Below are positions 38,351 through 47,628 of a stretch of DNA of 64,000 nt, piece by piece. The notes under the pieces were generated by a model. The model had not been told where the DNA came from. It was given only the letters and a program-made list of their open reading frames with translations, and ran no database searches. The stretch is from Paenibacillus_AR sp051594765. GTDB lineage: Bacteria > Bacillota > Bacilli > Paenibacillales > NBRC-103111. A program made the translations under genes and the position numbers. The stretch is taken from the NCBI RefSeq assembly GCF_051594765.1, contig NZ_JBPPGJ010000006.1:248001-312000 (forward strand), in the 5' to 3' direction. Numbering within the stretch: the first letter of the stretch is position 1; every line of letters begins with the position of its first letter.

Positions 38351-40162
38351 ATGCCAGGCAAAGCCAATCTCTTGCTCCGCCGGACCAACGACATCCGGTT
38401 GAAAAACAAGCTGATGATCTCCTTCATCCTGGTCGTCTTCATCCCGGTCATGATCGTCGGCGTCTTCCTGACGGTGCAATACCGCCAGACGGTGCTGAAG
38501 CAGGCCACCCAGCAAACCCTGAACAACGTGGACAAGATCAAGACCCGGACCTCCAACATCCTGCGCATGCCCATCGAGATCTCCAACAATCTGCTGGTCG
38601 ACAAAAGGCTTACCCGTGTCGTCAACACGGACTATGAATCCACCTTCGAGCAGGTGAAGGCGTTCTGGGATTATACGGATTTCAAGGAGCATGTCCGCGC
38701 CTATCAGGAGATTCACAACATACGCTTCTATACGAACAATCCGACCATGATGAACAACTGGGATTTCCTTCATCCGGACGAGGCGGTGCAGTCATCATTC
38801 TGGTATAAGGAGGCGATGGAGCTTAAGAAGGACAACATCGGCTGGTACTTCATCCCGGACGAGACCAAGGGGAACCAGCGCTTTCTGAGCCTCGTGCGCA
38901 AGATCAATTTCCCGGAATACCGGACGAATGGACTCGTGGTCATTGACTTCGACCAGGATGAGCTGAACGATATCGTGAAGCAGGAGCCGTTCGATACGAT
39001 GATTTTCGATGCCAGGGGCATCGTCGTGGCCGCAAAGGACACCAGTTGGGTGGGGAGGGATATCGGCAGCCTGGATTTTGCCCGGAATCTGCTCGACAAG
39101 CCGAAGGGCACGTACGAGATGGTGGTGGACGGCAAGCCCTCCAAGCTGGTCATCGAGGAGCTGCTGCCGGGGAATAGCCACAACGGTCTGAAGATCGTAT
39201 CCGTGTTTGCCATCGCCAGCATCGCAGGAGAAGCGGAACGGATCAGCAAGCTGGGGTTTACCATCATCATCATCAGCCTGGTGATTGCGGTGGTGCTGAT
39301 TTATTTTACCTCGTCGTTCCTGACCCGGAGGCTTCTGCTGCTGAACAAGGTGCTGTCCAAGGTGGCATTGGGGGACTTGAACGTGACCTCCACCGTGGAC
39401 GGCGGGGATGAAGTGGGGCTTCTGGCCCGGCAGTTCAACCACATGGTGGCCAGCATCCGGGGGCTGATGCACGAGGTGGCCGAATCCCACCGTCAGCAGA
39501 GCCGGATGGCCCTGCGCCAGCGGGAAATCAAGCTGAAGATGATGGCCAGCCAGATCAACCCCCACTTCCTTTACAATGCGCTGGAGTCCATCCGGATGAA
39601 GGCCCATGTGAAGGGGGAGACGGAAATTGCCTACATCGTCAAGCTGCTGGGCAAGCTCATGCGGCGCAGCATCGAGATCGGGGCCAGGCGGATCGAGCTC
39701 CGGGAAGAGCTGGAGATCGTCCGCTATTACCTGGAGATCCAGAAGTTCCGTTACGGCGACGGGCGGCTGACGTTCGAGATCGAGGCGGACGAGGACAGCC
39801 TGCAGGTCTATATTCCACCGCTCATCATCCAGCCGCTGGTGGAGAACGCCGTCGTTCACGGTCTCGATAATGTGGAATTCGGCGGCTTTGTCCGCATCTC
39901 GGCCCGACTGATGGACGGCTGTCTGCAGGTGCTTGTGGCCGATAACGGAACGGGCATTGAGAAGGAACGTCTGGAGGAGATCGAGTCGTCCTTGAAGGAT
40001 ATGGAAGAGGAGGAGACCTACCGGATCGGGCTCCGGAACGTGCACCAGCGCTTGGTGCTGTCGTACGGGGAACAGGTGGGGCTTCGGATAGACAGCGGCG
40101 CCGGAACGGGGACACGGATCTCCTTCCGGGTGCCGGCGGGAGGAGCGGGTAGCGATGTATAA
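38351..40162 (+). CDS. Sensor histidine kinase, YesM type
   Basis: A 603-residue membrane kinase with TM1 at about residues 22-44, an extracellular sensor, and TM2 at about 302-322 (TIIIISLVIAVVLIYFTSSF). A HAMP linker follows, then the phospho-acceptor His405 in SQINPHFLYNALESIRMKA. The ATPase domain has PLVENAVVHG and DNGTGI. ATG 38351 has AGGAGG four bases upstream; an upstream in-frame ATG at 38231 would add 40 residues unlike other family members and would read through the cre-like site. The stop overlaps the response regulator start. It probably senses the sugar handled by the importer at 41939-45596. Confidence 0.9.
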   Translation: MPGKANLLLRRTNDIRLKNKLMISFILVVFIPVMIVGVFLTVQYRQTVLKQATQQTLNNVDKIKTRTSNILRMPIEISNNLLVDKRLTRVVNTDYESTFEQVKAFWDYTDFKEHVRAYQEIHNIRFYTNNPTMMNNWDFLHPDEAVQSSFWYKEAMELKKDNIGWYFIPDETKGNQRFLSLVRKINFPEYRTNGLVVIDFDQDELNDIVKQEPFDTMIFDARGIVVAAKDTSWVGRDIGSLDFARNLLDKPKGTYEMVVDGKPSKLVIEELLPGNSHNGLKIVSVFAIASIAGEAERISKLGFTIIIISLVIAVVLIYFTSSFLTRRLLLLNKVLSKVALGDLNVTSTVDGGDEVGLLARQFNHMVASIRGLMHEVAESHRQQSRMALRQREIKLKMMASQINPHFLYNALESIRMKAHVKGETEIAYIVKLLGKLMRRSIEIGARRIELREELEIVRYYLEIQKFRYGDGRLTFEIEADEDSLQVYIPPLIIQPLVENAVVHGLDNVEFGGFVRISARLMDGCLQVLVADNGTGIEKERLEEIESSLKDMEEEETYRIGLRNVHQRLVLSYGEQVGLRIDSGAGTGTRISFRVPAGGAGSDV

Positions 40163-41741
40163 GGTATTGCTGGTGGATGACGAGCCGGCCATCCGTGCGG
40201 GGCTCCGCACCATCGTGAATTGGGCTGCGCACGGCTTTGCAGTGGCCGGCGACGCCGCCAACGGGCGTGATGCGGTGGCGAAGCACGCCCAGCTGGAGCC
40301 GGATCTGATCGTCATCGATATCCGGATGCCTGGTATGGACGGACTGACGGCCATCGGGGAGATCCGGAAGACGGATGTCCGGTGCCATATTCTCATTCTG
40401 AGCGGCTATGCGGACTTTACTTACGCCCGGCAGGCCATCGTCCAGGGGGTGGACGGCTATATCCTGAAGCCGTTGGACGAGGAAGAGCTGGAGAAGGAGC
40501 TGGTTCGGGTCCGGGCACTGCTGGACCGGGAACAGACCGTGAAGCACCAGGCGGTCCGGGAAACGGCCGTGCGGCGGGACGAATGGATCGGACGGCTCTT
40601 ATCCTCGGAAGCCGCGGTTATGGCGGAGGCGGAGGCCGAGCTGCTGCCGCTGCTTGGACCTGCCGCACGGATGTACCAGGTCATCCTGCTGGAGCTGGGA
40701 CGGGAGGAGGCCTCCGTGCCCGGACGGCATGCCGCCGTCCGGAAGCGCTGGGCGGAGCTCCTCGAGGAGACGGGCGCAGGCTGCCTGTTCACAGCGGAGC
40801 CTTATGTGGGCCTTCTGCTGAAGGAGGACGTCCGCCAGCCGGCCATACGCCGGGAGGTGAACGCGCGGCTTCGGGAAGGCGCAGGGGAGGTCCGCTATAT
40901 CGCAGCGGCCGGGGAGCCGGTCCGGCAGCTGGCTGACCTTCGGCGCTCCTACGACGGGGCCCTGCGGCTCATGAAGCGCAGCTTTCTGATGGAAGGCTGC
41001 GACATTATGGTGGAGGAGCTTTGCGGAGCGGGGAACCGGGCGATATCCGGCAACGGGAAGCCAGCGGCAGACACGCCTCCGGATCTGGAGTCGCTGGCGC
41101 AGCAGCTGTATTATGCGGTGGACATCGGCAGCCGGGAAGGCGTTGCGGACACGCTGCGACGGGCCGGGGACCAGATCACCGCCTTTGACTGCTCCGAGGC
41201 GTCCGTGAAGAAGAGCTTCGCCCATCTTCTGACCCTGGCGCTGAACAAGCTGTCGGCGGCGCATGGGCCGGAGGCGGTTCAGGATGCGATGCCGCTCATC
41301 CCGGAGCTGTACCGGCAGCCCTTTTACGGTGCCCTGCTGGAGCTGGTGCAGGGGCGTATGGCCGAGCTCCTGTTCCGGCTCGGAAACCGGAGCAGCGGCA
41401 CCGTCATGAAGCAGCTTCTGGACTTCATCCAGCGCCATCATGGCGAGAACCTGAAGCTGGAGACGCTGGCGGACCTGTTCAAATACAACAGCAGCTATCT
41501 GGGCAAGCTGTTCAAGCAGCATACGGGGGAGAGCTTCAACACGTATCTGGACAAGGTAAGGATCCGTCGCGCCATCGAGCTGCTGGGGGAAGGCTTGAAG
41601 GTGCACCAGGTGTCCGACCGGGTGGGCTACGCCAATGTGGATTACTTCCACAGCAAGTTCAAGAAGTATGTGGGCACCTCCCCCTCCTCCTTCAAGGGCA
41701 GCCGCGCCAAAGCACCGCAGGCGCCGGTCCGGGAGGATTGA
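40155..41741 (+). CDS. Response regulator, YesN type (REC + AraC DNA-binding)
   Basis: A 528-residue regulator. The receiver has YKVLLVDDEPAIR with Asp8 and Asp9, phospho-acceptor Asp55 in VIDIRMPGMDG, and YILKPLDEEEL with the conserved lysine. The C-terminal AraC helix-turn-helix pair at about residues 415-515 includes FKYNSSYLGKLFKQHTG and VGYANVDYFHSKFKKYVG. The gene overlaps the kinase gene by eight bases, so the two are translationally coupled. The following permease operon with its own binding protein is the probable target. Unlike the paralogue at 11656 it has an ordinary ATG start. Confidence 0.92.
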   Translation: MYKVLLVDDEPAIRAGLRTIVNWAAHGFAVAGDAANGRDAVAKHAQLEPDLIVIDIRMPGMDGLTAIGEIRKTDVRCHILILSGYADFTYARQAIVQGVDGYILKPLDEEELEKELVRVRALLDREQTVKHQAVRETAVRRDEWIGRLLSSEAAVMAEAEAELLPLLGPAARMYQVILLELGREEASVPGRHAAVRKRWAELLEETGAGCLFTAEPYVGLLLKEDVRQPAIRREVNARLREGAGEVRYIAAAGEPVRQLADLRRSYDGALRLMKRSFLMEGCDIMVEELCGAGNRAISGNGKPAADTPPDLESLAQQLYYAVDIGSREGVADTLRRAGDQITAFDCSEASVKKSFAHLLTLALNKLSAAHGPEAVQDAMPLIPELYRQPFYGALLELVQGRMAELLFRLGNRSSGTVMKQLLDFIQRHHGENLKLETLADLFKYNSSYLGKLFKQHTGESFNTYLDKVRIRRAIELLGEGLKVHQVSDRVGYANVDYFHSKFKKYVGTSPSSFKGSRAKAPQAPVRED

Positions 41742-41763
41742 TCACGCAGTTATGCTTTACTTA

Positions 41764-41793
41764 CCGCAGAGGGAGAACCCTCTGCGTTTTTTT
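41764..41793 (+). terminator. Terminator after the second YesM/YesN pair
   Basis: CGCAGAGGG, loop AGAA, CCCTCTGCG make a near-perfect hairpin followed by seven T. Confidence 0.92.
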
Positions 41794-41817
41794 GTTACCA
41801 TTCAAGACGCACCGGAT

Positions 41818-41831
41818 TGAAAGCGCTTATT
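41818..41831 (+). promoter_or_regulatory. cre-like (CcpA) site before the second importer operon
   Basis: TGAAAGCGCTTATT has the palindromic core AAGCGCTT and fits the cre consensus at 12 of 14 positions. It lies about 50 bases upstream of the predicted -10 element. Confidence 0.5.
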
Positions 41832-41882
41832 TTCATATGATATTCGATGGAATTTGTTCGGTTATCCGTCTGCGGCGGATGC

Positions 41883-41894
41883 GCTAAGATAAGG
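41883..41894 (+). promoter_or_regulatory. Promoter -10 element shared with 9771-9782
   Basis: GCTAAGATAAGG is identical to the string at the promoter of the first YesM/YesN pair. TAAGAT (41885-41890) would be the -10; the best -35 at 17-base spacing (TTATCC) is poor, so an activator may be needed. Confidence 0.45.
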
Positions 41895-41938
41895 ACACGA
41901 GCGAGAGAAGTGAAGTGAAACGAAGGAGGGCAAACGAG

Positions 41939-42907
41939 ATGAAACCGCTCACAATCCGGCATGATCCTGTACCAGCCGAAGCAGCCCTGAGGAAGCGGGG
42001 GACGTTTGTCCGGAACATGCTGCGGCAGAAGTACCTCTATCTGATGTCGGTGCCGTTCGTCATCTGGCTGATCGTCTTCAGCTACGTTCCCCTGTGGGGA
42101 TGGCTTATGGCCTTCCAGACGTATAAGCCCGGCCGGGGCATTCTGGACCAGCGGTGGGTGGGGCTGAACAATTTCCGGGAGCTGTTCACGGACGACCGGT
42201 TCTACCTCGTTCTCCGGAATACCCTCGGCATGAGCGTCATGGGACTGGTGGCGGGGTTTACGATTCCGATTCTGTTCGCTCTGCTGCTGAATGAGATCCG
42301 GGGCTCCTTCTTCAAACGCTCCATCCAGACGATCTCCTACCTGCCCCACTTCGTCTCCTGGGTGGTCGTGGCCGGTCTGGTCACGAAGATGCTGTCCATG
42401 GACGGAGGCGCCCTGAACCAGCTCCTGATGGCGCTGCATCTCATCGACGAGCCGGTCCAGTTTCTGGCTAAGGGAACCTGGTTCTGGGGCATCGTCACCG
42501 CCTCCGACGTCTGGAAGGAGACGGGTTGGAACTCCATCATTTATCTGGCGGCCATGGCGGGCATCGACCCGGAGATGTACGAGGCGGCCACCGTTGACGG
42601 CGCCGGACGGTTCAAGCGTATGTGGCACATTACGCTCCCGGGGATCCGGCCTACCTTCATGGTGCTCCTGATCCTCTCCATCGGCAACCTGATCAGCATC
42701 GGCTTCGAGAAGCAGTTTCTTCTGGGGAACAAGCTGGTCATCGACTACTCCGAGGTTCTCGATCTTTACGCGCTGAATTACGGCATCAACCTGAGCCGGT
42801 ATTCCTACGGGACTGCCATCGGCATCTTCAATTCCGTGGTCAGCATCATCCTGGTGCTTACGGCCAACGGCATCTACAAACGGGTCACCAAAGAGACCAT
42901 CATCTAG
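41939..42907 (+). CDS. Carbohydrate ABC transporter permease (LplB type)
   Basis: A 322-residue permease. The N-terminus is typical of the family (LYLMSVPFVIWLIVFSYVPL, then WGWLMAFQTYKPGRG). The ATPase-docking loop begins at Glu215 (EAATVDGAGRFKRMWHITLP). ATG 41939 follows AAGGAGGG by eight bases, whereas the in-frame GTG at 41915 lies before that site. It is the first gene of a three-gene importer with permease 42929 and binding protein 43887, directly after a two-component pair that probably activates it. Confidence 0.88.
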   Translation: MKPLTIRHDPVPAEAALRKRGTFVRNMLRQKYLYLMSVPFVIWLIVFSYVPLWGWLMAFQTYKPGRGILDQRWVGLNNFRELFTDDRFYLVLRNTLGMSVMGLVAGFTIPILFALLLNEIRGSFFKRSIQTISYLPHFVSWVVVAGLVTKMLSMDGGALNQLLMALHLIDEPVQFLAKGTWFWGIVTASDVWKETGWNSIIYLAAMAGIDPEMYEAATVDGAGRFKRMWHITLPGIRPTFMVLLILSIGNLISIGFEKQFLLGNKLVIDYSEVLDLYALNYGINLSRYSYGTAIGIFNSVVSIILVLTANGIYKRVTKETII

Positions 42908-42928
42908 CTGGCGAAGGAGGCTGTTCCG

Positions 42929-43825
42929 ATGCAAGGCGTGGTTCAACGAAGCCGGTCGGACCGTGTGTTCGACATCGGGCTGTACGTGCTGATGATTCTG
43001 GTGGGCATCGTGACCCTGTATCCGTTCCTGAACGTGCTGGCCATCTCGCTGAACGATTCGGTGGACACGGTCCGGGGCGGCATCACGGTGTACCCGAGGG
43101 AATTCACCCTGAAGAATTATGAGAAAATCTTCGAGTTCAAGGGGCTCCTTACCGGCTTCCGGAACTCGGTGATCCGGACCGTCCTCGGCTCGGTGCTGGG
43201 TGTGCTCTCGGCTTCCATGGTCGCCTATGCGCTGAGCCGCAGAGAGTTCCAGGCTCGGAGATTCTTCTCCTTCCTGTTCGCGCTGACCATGTACTTCTCG
43301 GGGGGCTTGATCCCGGCCTACATGCTGATCCGGAATCTGCATCTGATGGGCACCTTCTGGGTGTATATCATCCCCGGCATCATGAGCGTATGGAATGTCT
43401 TCATCATCCGTTCCTATATCGACGGGCTTCCGTACGCCCTTCAGGAATCGGCCAAGATCGACGGGGCCAACGATTGGACCATCTTCTGGAGAGTCGTCCT
43501 GCCGCTGTGCCAGCCGGTGCTGGCCACCGTGGCGCTCTTCGTGGCGGTGGGCCACTGGAATTCCTGGTTCGACACCTATCTGTACAATCATTCCAAGCCG
43601 AACAACACGACGCTGCAATACGAGCTGATGAAGGTCATCCAATCCACCCAGTCCGGCAATGACAATTACCGGGACCCGAACGCCCAGCAGAGTTTGTCCT
43701 CGGTCTCCCCCGAATCGATCAAGATGGCCATCACGATCGTGGTAACCGTACCCATTCTGGCGGTGTATCCGTTCCTCCAGAAGTATTTTGTCAAGGGTAT
43801 GACGCTGGGAGCTGTAAAAAGTTAA
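42929..43825 (+). CDS. Carbohydrate ABC transporter permease (LplC/YtcP type)
   Basis: A 298-residue permease, partner of the preceding one. TM1 is at about residues 14-34 (DIGLYVLMILVGIVTLYPFL). The docking loop begins at Glu173 (ESAKIDGANDWTIFWRVVLP) and the C-terminus FLQKYFVKGMTLGAVKS is the subfamily hallmark. GAAGGAGG precedes the ATG. The binding-protein gene follows after about 60 bases. Confidence 0.88.
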   Translation: MQGVVQRSRSDRVFDIGLYVLMILVGIVTLYPFLNVLAISLNDSVDTVRGGITVYPREFTLKNYEKIFEFKGLLTGFRNSVIRTVLGSVLGVLSASMVAYALSRREFQARRFFSFLFALTMYFSGGLIPAYMLIRNLHLMGTFWVYIIPGIMSVWNVFIIRSYIDGLPYALQESAKIDGANDWTIFWRVVLPLCQPVLATVALFVAVGHWNSWFDTYLYNHSKPNNTTLQYELMKVIQSTQSGNDNYRDPNAQQSLSSVSPESIKMAITIVVTVPILAVYPFLQKYFVKGMTLGAVKS

Positions 43826-43886
43826 CGGTACCAACAGGAATCCTGTGGGATACAACGAACTGTAAAATGGAAGGGGAGGCAAGAAT

Positions 43887-45596
43887 ATGACGTACAAATG
43901 GACCCAGGTGGCCGGGGTTGTCCTGGCGGGATCCCTGGTTGCAGCGGCTGGCTGCAGCTCCGATGATTCCGGGGAGACGGCTTCCAGCACATCTCCAACC
44001 GCAGCCGCGGCATCCTCCGCCGCGGCGGCCAAGAAGGACCCCATCACGATTCGGATGGCCTCCGGCGACACCAACCCCAGCTGGGACGACATGCAGAGCG
44101 AGATCGGCAAGATCATCAAGGAGAAGACCGGCATCACCCTGAAGCAGGAGTTTCCCGTGGGCGGCAAGGACGAGGATATGTTCTCCCTGATGGTCGCTTC
44201 CAACGATTTCCCCGAGCTGGTCATGCCCAAGGGCAACGCCCAGAAGCTGATCGACGCCGGTGCCCTAATCGATCTGGCCCCGCTCATCGACAAGTACGGT
44301 CCGAACATCAAGAAGGTGTACGGTGAATACTTCAAGCGTCTTCGCTGGAGCAACGCGGACAAATCCATCTATATCCTTCCCTCCGCAGGGGTGGATCAGA
44401 CGTACTTCGACGCCGGCGGCGGGTTTCAGATCCAGCATCAGGTACTGAAGGAGCTGGGCTATCCGCAGATTAAGACGGTACAGGATTATGAGAACGCGCT
44501 CAAAGCTTACGTGGCCAAGCACCCGACCACGGCGGACGGCAAGCCGACCATTCCCATGACGCTGAACGCCGGGGAATGGCAGATTCTGATCTCCACCACC
44601 AACCCGGCCTTCCTGACGACGGGAGCTCCGGACGACGGCGAATATTACATCGACCAGAGCACCTATGACGTGAAGCTTCACTATCAGCGGCCGGAGGAGA
44701 AGGAGTACTTCCGCTGGCTGAACCATATGAACGACATCGGTCTCTTGGACCGGGAGAGCTTCGTACAGAAGTACGACCAGTACAAGGCCAAGATCGCCTC
44801 TGGCCGGGTCCTTGGGATGATCGATCAGAAATGGGACTACGAGGAAGCCGAGAATGTTCTGAAGAAGGAAGGCAAGCATGACCTGACCTATGCGCGGCTC
44901 CCGGTAACCTTCAGCGAGAAGTACAAGGATATGTCCTTCGCTCCGACGGGTTACATGGCCGGATACGGCATCGGCATCACCAAGTCGGCCAAGGATCCGG
45001 TGCGCCTCATTCAGTTCCTCGATTATCTGGCGTCGGATGAAGGCCAGGTGCTGGTGAACTGGGGCGTCGAGGGCGTGCATTACAAGATCGAGAATGGCAA
45101 GCGGGTCATCCCGAAGGAGGTCCAGGACCGGAAGACCAACGATGCCAACGGCTTCAAGAAGAGCACGGGCATCGGCAACTATCTTCTGGCCCCCCGCTAC
45201 GGGGACGGCGTGAAGGATTCGTCGGGCAACTACTACACGACGACGTTCCCGGAGCAGGTGCAGGCGGCCTATACGCAGGCTGACAAAGACACGCTGAAGG
45301 CTTACGGCAAGAGCACCTACAAGGACTTCTGGCCGGATGAGAAGCAGTTCCCGGTCCGCAAATACGGCGTGGCTTGGGGCATGAGTCTGGAGACGGGCTC
45401 GGATGCCAACGTCATCTTCCAGAAGAGTCAGGACATTATGAAGAAGCGAATACCGGAGGCGATCCTGGCTAAGCCGGACCAATTCGATGCCGTATGGGAT
45501 ACCTTCATGAAGGATCTGGAGAAGGCCAACGTCGACAAGATGAACAAGGAGTTCTCCAAGCTGGTGAAGGACCGCGTGAAGCTGTGGAATGATTAA
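43887..45596 (+). CDS. Extracellular sugar-binding lipoprotein (LplA type)
   Basis: A 569-residue lipoprotein. The lipobox is VAAAGC with Cys23, followed by a Ser/Thr/Ala linker. The mature protein begins DPITIRMASGDTNPSWDD and has the two-lobe layout of the LplA family. The EF-hand-like DxDxNGNG loop found in some relatives here is not evident. AGGGGAGG precedes the ATG. It serves the permeases at 41939 and 42929, and may also present sugar to the kinase at 38351, as in other YesM systems. The cargo cannot be told from sequence. Confidence 0.87.
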   Translation: MTYKWTQVAGVVLAGSLVAAAGCSSDDSGETASSTSPTAAAASSAAAAKKDPITIRMASGDTNPSWDDMQSEIGKIIKEKTGITLKQEFPVGGKDEDMFSLMVASNDFPELVMPKGNAQKLIDAGALIDLAPLIDKYGPNIKKVYGEYFKRLRWSNADKSIYILPSAGVDQTYFDAGGGFQIQHQVLKELGYPQIKTVQDYENALKAYVAKHPTTADGKPTIPMTLNAGEWQILISTTNPAFLTTGAPDDGEYYIDQSTYDVKLHYQRPEEKEYFRWLNHMNDIGLLDRESFVQKYDQYKAKIASGRVLGMIDQKWDYEEAENVLKKEGKHDLTYARLPVTFSEKYKDMSFAPTGYMAGYGIGITKSAKDPVRLIQFLDYLASDEGQVLVNWGVEGVHYKIENGKRVIPKEVQDRKTNDANGFKKSTGIGNYLLAPRYGDGVKDSSGNYYTTTFPEQVQAAYTQADKDTLKAYGKSTYKDFWPDEKQFPVRKYGVAWGMSLETGSDANVIFQKSQDIMKKRIPEAILAKPDQFDAVWDTFMKDLEKANVDKMNKEFSKLVKDRVKLWND

Positions 45597-45611
45597 TAGA
45601 CTACGAGGCCA

Positions 45612-45649
45612 AAAAAGACCGTTTCCGGATAACCGGAAACGGTCTTTTT
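45612..45649. terminator. Bidirectional terminator between convergent importer operons
   Basis: AAAGACCGTTTCCGG, loop ATAA, CCGGAAACGGTCTTT form a perfect stem with five T after it on the plus strand and six T on the minus strand. Confidence 0.95.
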
Positions 45650-45678
45650 GAATGAATGCTGCAGGTGACTCCAGGGGA

Positions 45679-46551
45679 TTAGCCCTTGATGGAGCCGACC
45701 AGCGCGCCTTTGGCAAAGTACTTCTGAAGGAACGGATAGACCATAAGAATCGGGATCGTGGATACGACGATAACGGCCATCTTGATGGTTTGCTCCGGCG
45801 GCTTCACGAAGTCGGTGTCGGTGTTGGCCGCGATACCGGAAGCTGCGATAACGATCTGACGCAGCAGAACTTGGATCGGCCACATGTTGGCTTTGTTGAT
45901 GTACATGATGGCGCTGAAGTAGGAGTTCCAGTAGGTTACGGCGTAGAACAGGGAGATAGTGGCCAAGCCCGGCAGGGACAGCGGCAGCACGATCTTGAAC
46001 AGAATGCCCCAGTCACCGCAGCCGTCGATCTTGGCGGATTCCTCGAGACCGTCCGGCAAGCCGGCGAAGAAGGATCTCAGGATGATTAGGTTGTATGCAC
46101 TGATGGCAACCGGGAAGATCAGCGCCATGTAGGTGTCGATCAGATGCAGGTTCTTGACGACGAGGAAGGAAGGAATCAAGCCGCCGTTGAACAGCATGGT
46201 GAAGACGATCATCAGGTTGAAGATTCTGCGTCCGTCCAGATCGCGGCGGGTCAGACCATAACCCATGAAGGAAGTTAGGGCCATCGAGATCAACGTGCCG
46301 AGACCGGTAACCAGAATGGATACGCCCATGGCGCGGAAGAGCGCGTCGGTGGACAGGATGTACTTGTAGGCGCTCAGGGTCCACACGGTCGGGAACAGAA
46401 CGAACGGCTTGCGGGCCATCTCTTCCGCGGTGGTGAAGGAACCGGCCAATACGTGAATCAGAGGAAGAATGGTTACAAGCCCGATAATGGTAAGCAATAG
46501 GTAATTGGCGATGTCGAACATCCTGCTGCCGAGGGTTTTATCGCTATGCAT
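45679..46551 (-). CDS. Carbohydrate ABC transporter permease (LplC/YtcP type)
   Basis: A 290-residue permease, last gene of a minus-strand importer operon. TM1 is at about residues 16-37. The docking loop begins at Glu171 (ESAKIDGCGDWGILFKIVLP) and the C-terminus is FLQKYFAKGALVGSIKG. The preceding gene (46576) ends 24 bases upstream of its start. Together they form the channel for the binding protein encoded at 47629-49149. Confidence 0.88.
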   Translation of the reverse strand: MHSDKTLGSRMFDIANYLLLTIIGLVTILPLIHVLAGSFTTAEEMARKPFVLFPTVWTLSAYKYILSTDALFRAMGVSILVTGLGTLISMALTSFMGYGLTRRDLDGRRIFNLMIVFTMLFNGGLIPSFLVVKNLHLIDTYMALIFPVAISAYNLIILRSFFAGLPDGLEESAKIDGCGDWGILFKIVLPLSLPGLATISLFYAVTYWNSYFSAIMYINKANMWPIQVLLRQIVIAASGIAANTDTDFVKPPEQTIKMAVIVVSTIPILMVYPFLQKYFAKGALVGSIKG

Positions 46552-46575
46552 CGTATGAACCTCCTTGGGAGAATC

Positions 46576-47529
46576 TTAGTATACGCCCTCTTCGCCGAAT
46601 TTCTTAGCCAGCTTGTTGGAGCCGATGACCAAGATCAGAGCGATGACGGATTTGAACAGACCGACAGCCGTACTGAAGCTGAATTGACCTTGCTTCAAGC
46701 CTGCTGTATACACGAAGGTGTCGAGGATTTCCGCGACGTTCTTGTTCATGGAGTTAAGCAGCAGGAAGATATGTTCGAAGCCTGTATCAAGAACACTGCC
46801 GACCTTCAGAATCAAGAGGACGATGATCACGTTCCGAATGCCGGGAAGCGTAATGTGCCAAATTTGACGGAAGCGTCCGGCGCCGTCCATCCGGGCAGCC
46901 TCATAAAGACCCGGGTCGATGGAAGCCATTGCAGCCAGATATACGATGGTGCCCCAGCCAGCTTCTCTCCAGATAACCTGCATGATGTACATCGGACGGA
47001 ACCAGTCGGAGTTCATCAGGAAGTTGATCGGTTGGAAGCCCAGAGAAGTCAAGACTTCATTGACGATACCGCCGTCCATCGTGAACATAACGAAGGAGAT
47101 GGACACGACGATAACCCAGGACAAGAAGTGGGGAATGTAGACGATCGTTTGAAGCGCACGCTTGAAGAGACTGCTGCCGACCTCGTTAAGCATGACGGCA
47201 AGAATGATCGGAACTGGGAAGTAGAACGTAACGTTGATTACGAAGATGACCAGCGTATTCTTGAAGATGGTCCAGAACTCCGGGTCGGAGAAGAGACGCT
47301 CGAAGTGCTTGAAGCCCACCCACTCACTGCCTGTGACTCCCTTGAAGGGAAGATAATCCTGGAAGGAAATGGCCAGGCCCAGCATGGGGATGTACTTGAA
47401 GATAATAAAGTAAATCAGACCCGGCAAAATCATGAAATAGATGCTACGGTTGCGGATAACCCTTTTCCAAAAGGCGCTTCTGGCTTCCTTGTAAGGGACC
47501 GACCCCGTTTGAGCAGCTGTATTGTTCAT
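46576..47529 (-). CDS. Carbohydrate ABC transporter permease (LplB type)
   Basis: A 317-residue permease with the family N-terminus IYFMILPGLIYFIIFKYIPM and FQDYLPFKGV. The docking loop begins at Glu210 (EAARMDGAGRFRQIWHITLP). It lies downstream of the binding-protein gene, after an intergenic stem-loop, and upstream of its partner permease. The ribosome binding site AGGAGAAAGG is visible before the start on the minus strand. Channel subunit; no ATPase is encoded nearby. Confidence 0.88.
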   Translation of the reverse strand: MNNTAAQTGSVPYKEARSAFWKRVIRNRSIYFMILPGLIYFIIFKYIPMLGLAISFQDYLPFKGVTGSEWVGFKHFERLFSDPEFWTIFKNTLVIFVINVTFYFPVPIILAVMLNEVGSSLFKRALQTIVYIPHFLSWVIVVSISFVMFTMDGGIVNEVLTSLGFQPINFLMNSDWFRPMYIMQVIWREAGWGTIVYLAAMASIDPGLYEAARMDGAGRFRQIWHITLPGIRNVIIVLLILKVGSVLDTGFEHIFLLLNSMNKNVAEILDTFVYTAGLKQGQFSFSTAVGLFKSVIALILVIGSNKLAKKFGEEGVY

Positions 47530-47584
47530 AACGGATACATCCTTTCTCCTGTGTTATAGGCAATTCAGCAACGGGGGCAGGTCG

Positions 47585-47610
47585 GTCAGACCGCCGCGGG
47601 GCGGCCTGAC
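47585..47610 (-). other. Intergenic stem-loop between binding-protein and permease genes
   Basis: In the minus-strand transcript GTCAGGCCGCC pairs with GGCGGTCTGAC (one G-U) around a four-base loop. No U-tract follows, so it is expected to stabilise the upstream mRNA or partially terminate rather than end transcription. The arrangement mirrors 16887-16916. Confidence 0.65.
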
Positions 47611-47628
47611 GTTCCTGGTGTATCCCGA

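Noticed and set aside
41795..44368. 857-codon minus-strand open frame opposite the second importer operon
   Set aside because: It crosses a terminator and three well-supported genes on the other strand; no motif.
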